A stretch of 64,000 nt of DNA from Paenibacillus nasutitermitis (GTDB taxonomy: Bacteria > Bacillota > Bacilli > Paenibacillales > Paenibacillaceae), in assembly GCF_014641075.1 (NCBI RefSeq), contig NZ_BMHP01000002.1, positions 1,798,001 to 1,862,000 on the forward strand. The letters are read 5' to 3'. The notes beneath the pieces are model-generated. The model was not told where the DNA came from. It saw only the letters and a program-made list of their open reading frames with translations, and ran no database searches. Both the position numbers and the translations under genes were made by a program. Positions 60,816 to 64,000 of the stretch are shown here, in pieces (the first letter of the stretch is position 1; every line of letters starts with the position of its first letter).

Positions 60816-62837
60816 TCAGGCAGTCAGCATCTTGCTGCCCTGCAGCTCCGCCGTGCGGCGGTTCTTGCGGTACAGCAGCAGGAAGAAAACGAGTGACATT
60901 GCGGCAAAGACGATGCCGAATAAGGCGATATGAAGCGACAGATTGCCTGTTTTGTCCAGCGACTCCCCTGTAATCACAGTGCGGAACGCCGAAATCGAAT
61001 ACGTCATCGGCAGCCAGTCGCCGGCAGTGCGGAGCCACGCCGGAACGAGCTCGCGCGGATAGGTTCCGGCGCTGCCGGTCAACTGCAGGATCAACAGGAT
61101 AACCGCGATGAAACGTCCGGGCTGGTCCATCGCCGTGACCAGAAATTGAATGATCATCATAAAGGTCACGCTTGTCAGTACAGTCAGCCCCACAAAAGCC
61201 AGCGGATGATTCACATGAACGCCGATTCCGTAGACGAGAATCGCGTCGGCAATGAGCCCCTGAACCGTTCCGATACTCAGAAACAGCAGCGCTTTGCTGG
61301 CAAACCAGCTCCAGCCCGAGCGCGGTGGCTCGGCGGTCTCGCGCATCGGCAGCACCATCGTCGAGAGCAGCGCGCCTACAAACAGGCCCAGAGACAGAAA
61401 ATAGGGCGTAAAGCCGGTGCCGTAATTGGGCACATTGCTAAGCTTCTGCTCCTCTACCTGGACCGGCTTCGCGAACATGTCGTACAAGGCGTCGGTACCT
61501 TGGACGCCGCTTGTTTCGGCGGCTGCCGAGCCGAGCTTGTCGGCAAGCTCCGCCGATCCGCCGGCGAGCTGCCTGGCGCCGCTGGCAAGCGCGGCGGAGC
61601 CGCTCTTAAGCTTGCCGGAGCCATCGGCAAGCTCGGCCGCGCCGCGGCCTGCCGCAGCCGCGCCGTCCGCCAGCTTCGCGGCGCCGCCGGCCGCTTCCTT
61701 GGCGCCCGCGGCAAGCTTGGCGCCGCTCTGCTTCGCGTCTGCGAGCTTCGCATGCAGCGCGTCAATCCCCTTCAGCAGGGAGCTCTGCCCCTGCTGGAGC
61801 TGGGTCGCACCGGCAGCCAGCTTGGCGCTGCTGCCGGCAAGCTCTCCCGCGCCAGCCGCCGTCTTCCTGGCGGCGGCAAGCAGTTCCTGCAGCGCAGGGT
61901 CCTGCGCTGCATCCTCGTTCGCGGCGGCGTAAGCCTCGAGCGCCGCCGCCAGCTTCGCGGAGCTGTCGGCAAGCTGGCCGCTCCCCGTCTTGGCCGCGTC
62001 CAATCCCGCGGACAGCTTCTTGGCGGCCTTCAGCGCATCCTCCGCGCCGCCGCCGAGTTGCTTGCCCGCTGCAGCAAGCTTGCCCAGCCCGTCAGACATG
62101 GACGCGGCTCCGGTACTCAAGACAGCGGTGCCCTTGGCAACCTGCGCCGCTCCCTTGTCAAGCGCTGCCGCTCCGTTTTGGAGCGCAAGTGTGCCGCTGG
62201 CCAGCTTGCCCACGTTCTCGAGCAGCAGCGAAGCGCCGCTTGCCGCGTCGGCTGCGCCATCCTTCAGCTTGGCGGCCCCTTCGCTTGCCTTGGTAATGCC
62301 ATCGGCAGCATCGCCGATCTGATTGAAAACCGCTTCCGCATACGATTTGGTCACTTCCTGGGACAGCTCCGCCTGCAGCTGATCAATGGCGGTATGGCCG
62401 ATTTTTGCGGCCAGATAATTATCGCTGTCATTGGAGATATACTGGAGCGACGCCGGCTGCGGATTCTCATCGAGCAGCGTGGTGGCCTGCTTCGAGAAGG
62501 AAGCCGGAATTTCAATCGCATAATAATAGTCGCCGGCTTCGAGTCCCTTCTCTGCTTCGGCCCGGTCGACAAAAGCCCAGTTGAATTGCTTGTTTTCCTT
62601 CAGGTTTGCAACCAGATCGGAGCCAACAGCCAGCGTTTTCCCCTCAAAAGCAGCACCCTGGTCCTCGTTCACCACGGCAACCGGAAGCTCGCTAAGCTTC
62701 CCGTAAGGATCCCAGAAAGCGCCGACCAGCATGCCGCTGTACATAATAGGAATAAACAAAATCCCGATAATCGGGATTAACAACTTGGGATTGCGAACCA
62801 TACGGGAAATTTCCTTCCCGAATAAAGTAAAACCCAT
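60816..62837 (-). CDS. YhgE/Pip family membrane protein
   Basis: A 673-residue protein of the phage-infection-protein (Pip)/YhgE ABC-2-like family. An N-terminal helix (LLIPIIGILFIPIMYSGML) is followed by an outside domain of about 480 residues with many short repeats of the type KLAxGAxxLxxG and AELADGSGKL (about residues 200-470), predicted to be helical rods. Five helices close the protein. Family members are implicated in phage adsorption or in ESX-type secretion. ATG 62837 follows GGAGGCGG. A TetR regulator gene lies directly upstream. Confidence 0.9.
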   Translation of the reverse strand: MGFTLFGKEISRMVRNPKLLIPIIGILFIPIMYSGMLVGAFWDPYGKLSELPVAVVNEDQGAAFEGKTLAVGSDLVANLKENKQFNWAFVDRAEAEKGLEAGDYYYAIEIPASFSKQATTLLDENPQPASLQYISNDSDNYLAAKIGHTAIDQLQAELSQEVTKSYAEAVFNQIGDAADGITKASEGAAKLKDGAADAASGASLLLENVGKLASGTLALQNGAAALDKGAAQVAKGTAVLSTGAASMSDGLGKLAAAGKQLGGGAEDALKAAKKLSAGLDAAKTGSGQLADSSAKLAAALEAYAAANEDAAQDPALQELLAAARKTAAGAGELAGSSAKLAAGATQLQQGQSSLLKGIDALHAKLADAKQSGAKLAAGAKEAAGGAAKLADGAAAAGRGAAELADGSGKLKSGSAALASGARQLAGGSAELADKLGSAAAETSGVQGTDALYDMFAKPVQVEEQKLSNVPNYGTGFTPYFLSLGLFVGALLSTMVLPMRETAEPPRSGWSWFASKALLFLSIGTVQGLIADAILVYGIGVHVNHPLAFVGLTVLTSVTFMMIIQFLVTAMDQPGRFIAVILLILQLTGSAGTYPRELVPAWLRTAGDWLPMTYSISAFRTVITGESLDKTGNLSLHIALFGIVFAAMSLVFFLLLYRKNRRTAELQGSKMLTA

Positions 62838-62961
62838 CTTAACCGCCTCCGGAACAAAATATGAACAAATGACTGATTTGGTATATTGGTCAATATTACT
62901 CAAAAAAAGAAGCAGCTGTTGACGCCTTGTAAGCCTCAAACCTTTTATTTGCCCACTTGCT

Positions 62962-63549
62962 TTAATTACCGACGCCGCTTTTCAGCAAAGCCGTAAAGTA
63001 GCCGGCGATATCCTCATGCGACAACGGCTCATGCTGATTGCTCCAATCCACGGCAAGCGAGATATAGAGCTTGAGCATAATAAAAGCTGTCAGCCCCGGA
63101 TCCACGGGACGCAGCTCCCCTTTATCGACAGCCAGAGCAACCTCCTGCTGGATAAAATGGACAATCGCCTGCTCCAGCTTGGCCGTCCCTTCCTTGGCCA
63201 TGGGAGTGCCCAGATCCCGGACTTCCTGGGACAGCTTGACGATGAGCTCATGCTTCGAACGGAAACGGAGCAGCTCATGCAGCACTTTCGCCAAATTATC
63301 GAAGAACGGAGCTTCGCGGTCAATGGTTCGCTCCGCCAGCGCACGCAGCTCGTGTGTCAGCTGCCCGATAATCTCATCGAACAGCTCTTCCTTAGTGGCA
63401 AAGAAGGTGTAAATCGTACCCTTACCTACAGAAGCGATCTTGGACACAAGATCCATGGTCGTCGCTTTATAGCCGAACATCGCAAACGAGCGGGCTGCCG
63501 CTTCGACTACCTGGAGCCGGCGGTCAACCGGAAGTTTCTTCTGATCCAT
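62962..63549 (-). CDS. TetR-family regulator
   Basis: A 195-residue regulator. The N-terminal helix-turn-helix is VVEAAARSFAMFGYKATTMDLV followed by VGKGTIYTFFATKEELFDEI, the normal TetR pattern. The helical C-terminal ligand domain has no recognised effector site. The start at 63549 follows AGGGGGCGG; the frame open to 63597 runs into the promoter. It lies 124 bases before the YhgE gene, probably its target. Both upstream regions contain TGACTGATTT. Confidence 0.92.
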   Translation of the reverse strand: MDQKKLPVDRRLQVVEAAARSFAMFGYKATTMDLVSKIASVGKGTIYTFFATKEELFDEIIGQLTHELRALAERTIDREAPFFDNLAKVLHELLRFRSKHELIVKLSQEVRDLGTPMAKEGTAKLEQAIVHFIQQEVALAVDKGELRPVDPGLTAFIMLKLYISLAVDWSNQHEPLSHEDIAGYFTALLKSGVGN

Positions 63550-63603
63550 TTGCCGCCGCCCCCTTCTCATTGTGCTTTTATCTTCGAAACTGACCAAAAT
63601 ACA

Positions 63604-63617
63604 AAATCAGTCACTCA
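63604..63617. promoter_or_regulatory. Candidate TetR operator at its own promoter
   Basis: Direct TCAGTCA repeats separated by one base lie just upstream of the TetR gene. The same AAATCAGTCA sequence appears inverted upstream of YhgE near 62867-62876, next to an inexact TGAC...GTCA pair. Confidence 0.45.
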
Positions 63618-63780
63618 GTCAATGGATAAATAATAACATGTTCCGCTGCAGCAGGCAACCCCAGTGGGGCAAAAATTCGCCTAACAGATTTCTTCACCGC
63701 GCATTAGCTCCCTGTGCGGAGCGGGGTGACATATGTTGGCAGTCGGCCACAGGCCTGCATACAAAAGCGGTCCGTTCCCT

Positions 63781-63801
63781 GCATGGGACTCAATCCCATG
63801 C
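63781..63801. terminator. Hairpin after the PyrE-like gene
   Basis: Stem GCATGGGA / TCCCATGC with a 5-base loop, just beyond the stop at 63810. No T-tract is seen. Confidence 0.45.
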
Positions 63802-63809
63802 CCGCTTTC

Positions 63810-64000
63810 CTAGGGCCGCGCCCCCAGCTCATTTAATTCTTCCATTGTATATAGAGTGTGCAGCCGGAGATTAATTTCCTCCAGGCGCTTGCGTCCCTGC
63901 GGGCTGCGGAGAATGACGCAAATCACATCTTCCACGATCGCCCCCGCTTCACGCAGCAGATTGACGCTCATGACCACCTGCCCCCCCGAGGTAATGACAT
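63810..64000 (-). CDS. Orotate phosphoribosyltransferase-like protein, C-terminal part
   Basis: The reverse strand is open from the window end to a TAG at 63810, 63 codons. It begins VITSGGQVVMSVNLLREAGA, the PRPP-binding end of a type I phosphoribosyltransferase, and continues to IVEDVICVILRS and a final LHTLYTMEEL. The sequence and tail resemble PyrE. The catalytic Lys loop lies outside the window, so PyrE is likely but not certain. Other PRPP-using transferases remain possible. Confidence 0.75.
   Translation of the reverse strand, partial: VITSGGQVVMSVNLLREAGAIVEDVICVILRSPQGRKRLEEINLRLHTLYTMEELNELGARP

Noticed and set aside
60930..62780. 616-codon plus-strand open frame opposite YhgE
   Set aside because: It is the antisense of a GC-rich, repeat-filled gene; no ribosome site, no recognisable domain, and YhgE on the minus strand is clear.
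1..64000. CRISPR array, rRNA, tRNA or prophage
   Set aside because: No regular spacer-repeat series, no rRNA or tRNA sequence, and no phage structural or integrase genes were recognised; the tailspike-like gene stands alone.

Overview
The window reads as a Bacillales chromosome, most likely Paenibacillus or a close relative. The supporting evidence is strong AGGAGG-type ribosome sites, frequent GTG/TTG starts, a paeninodin-type lasso peptide locus, a Wzx/Wzy exopolysaccharide (EPS) locus with a tyrosine-kinase pair, and mid-range base composition. No species is assigned. Almost all genes lie on the minus strand. Only the bactofilin, adenylylsulfate (APS) kinase, XRE regulator and SGNH hydrolase genes are on the plus strand.

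Layout. 1-3.9 kb: cardiolipin synthase (cut by the window start), bactofilin, an ABC-2 exporter pair. 4-7.7 kb: a small Cys-rich protein, a PilZ (c-di-GMP) protein, a membrane-anchored protein, an LCP ligase and APS kinase. 7.9-9 kb: a secreted beta-helix protein. 9.4-15.4 kb: a response regulator / kinase / ABC transporter operon resembling linearmycin-resistance lnrJKLMN, ending in a degenerate SDR. 15.5-22.2 kb: a seven-repeat Calx-beta secreted protein and two large beta-helix proteins. 22.3-32.2 kb: a lasso peptide locus with two precursors (both absent from standard ORF calls because they are short), two HPr-kinase-like peptide kinases, a nucleotidyltransferase, cyclase, B1, B2, exporter and a sulfotransferase. 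32.2-32.4 kb: a MITE-like inverted-repeat element. 32.4-52.5 kb: a 19-gene EPS operon (GDP-fucose, GDP-mannose and uronic acid supply, glycosyltransferases, Wzx, Wzy, a MurA/MurB pair) with a probable EAR antitermination RNA after the tyrosine kinase gene. 52.7-53.7 kb: a divergent XRE regulator and two tiny related proteins. 54.4-59 kb: glutamate synthase large subunit. 59.3-63.6 kb: SGNH hydrolase, YhgE/Pip protein and TetR regulator. 63.8 kb to the end: the C-terminus of a PyrE-like phosphoribosyltransferase.

The main discovery is a 15-bp palindromic box, GATAC-N5-GTAWC, found at least 11 times as a strong match plus several weaker ones, and noticed only in intergenic promoter DNA. It sits on the promoters of the EPS operon, both lasso operons, APS kinase, PilZ, LCP, Calx-beta and small Cys-rich genes, and flanks the XRE gene. 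At three promoters it lies exactly inside the 17-bp spacer between TTGACW and TAAAKT. This predicts one local repressor that co-ordinates matrix polysaccharide, matrix protein, c-di-GMP response and a tailored lasso peptide. APS kinase (making PAPS) and a sulfotransferase translationally coupled to the lasso cyclase share this control, suggesting a sulfated and phosphorylated lasso peptide. All functional links are inferences from sequence and layout.
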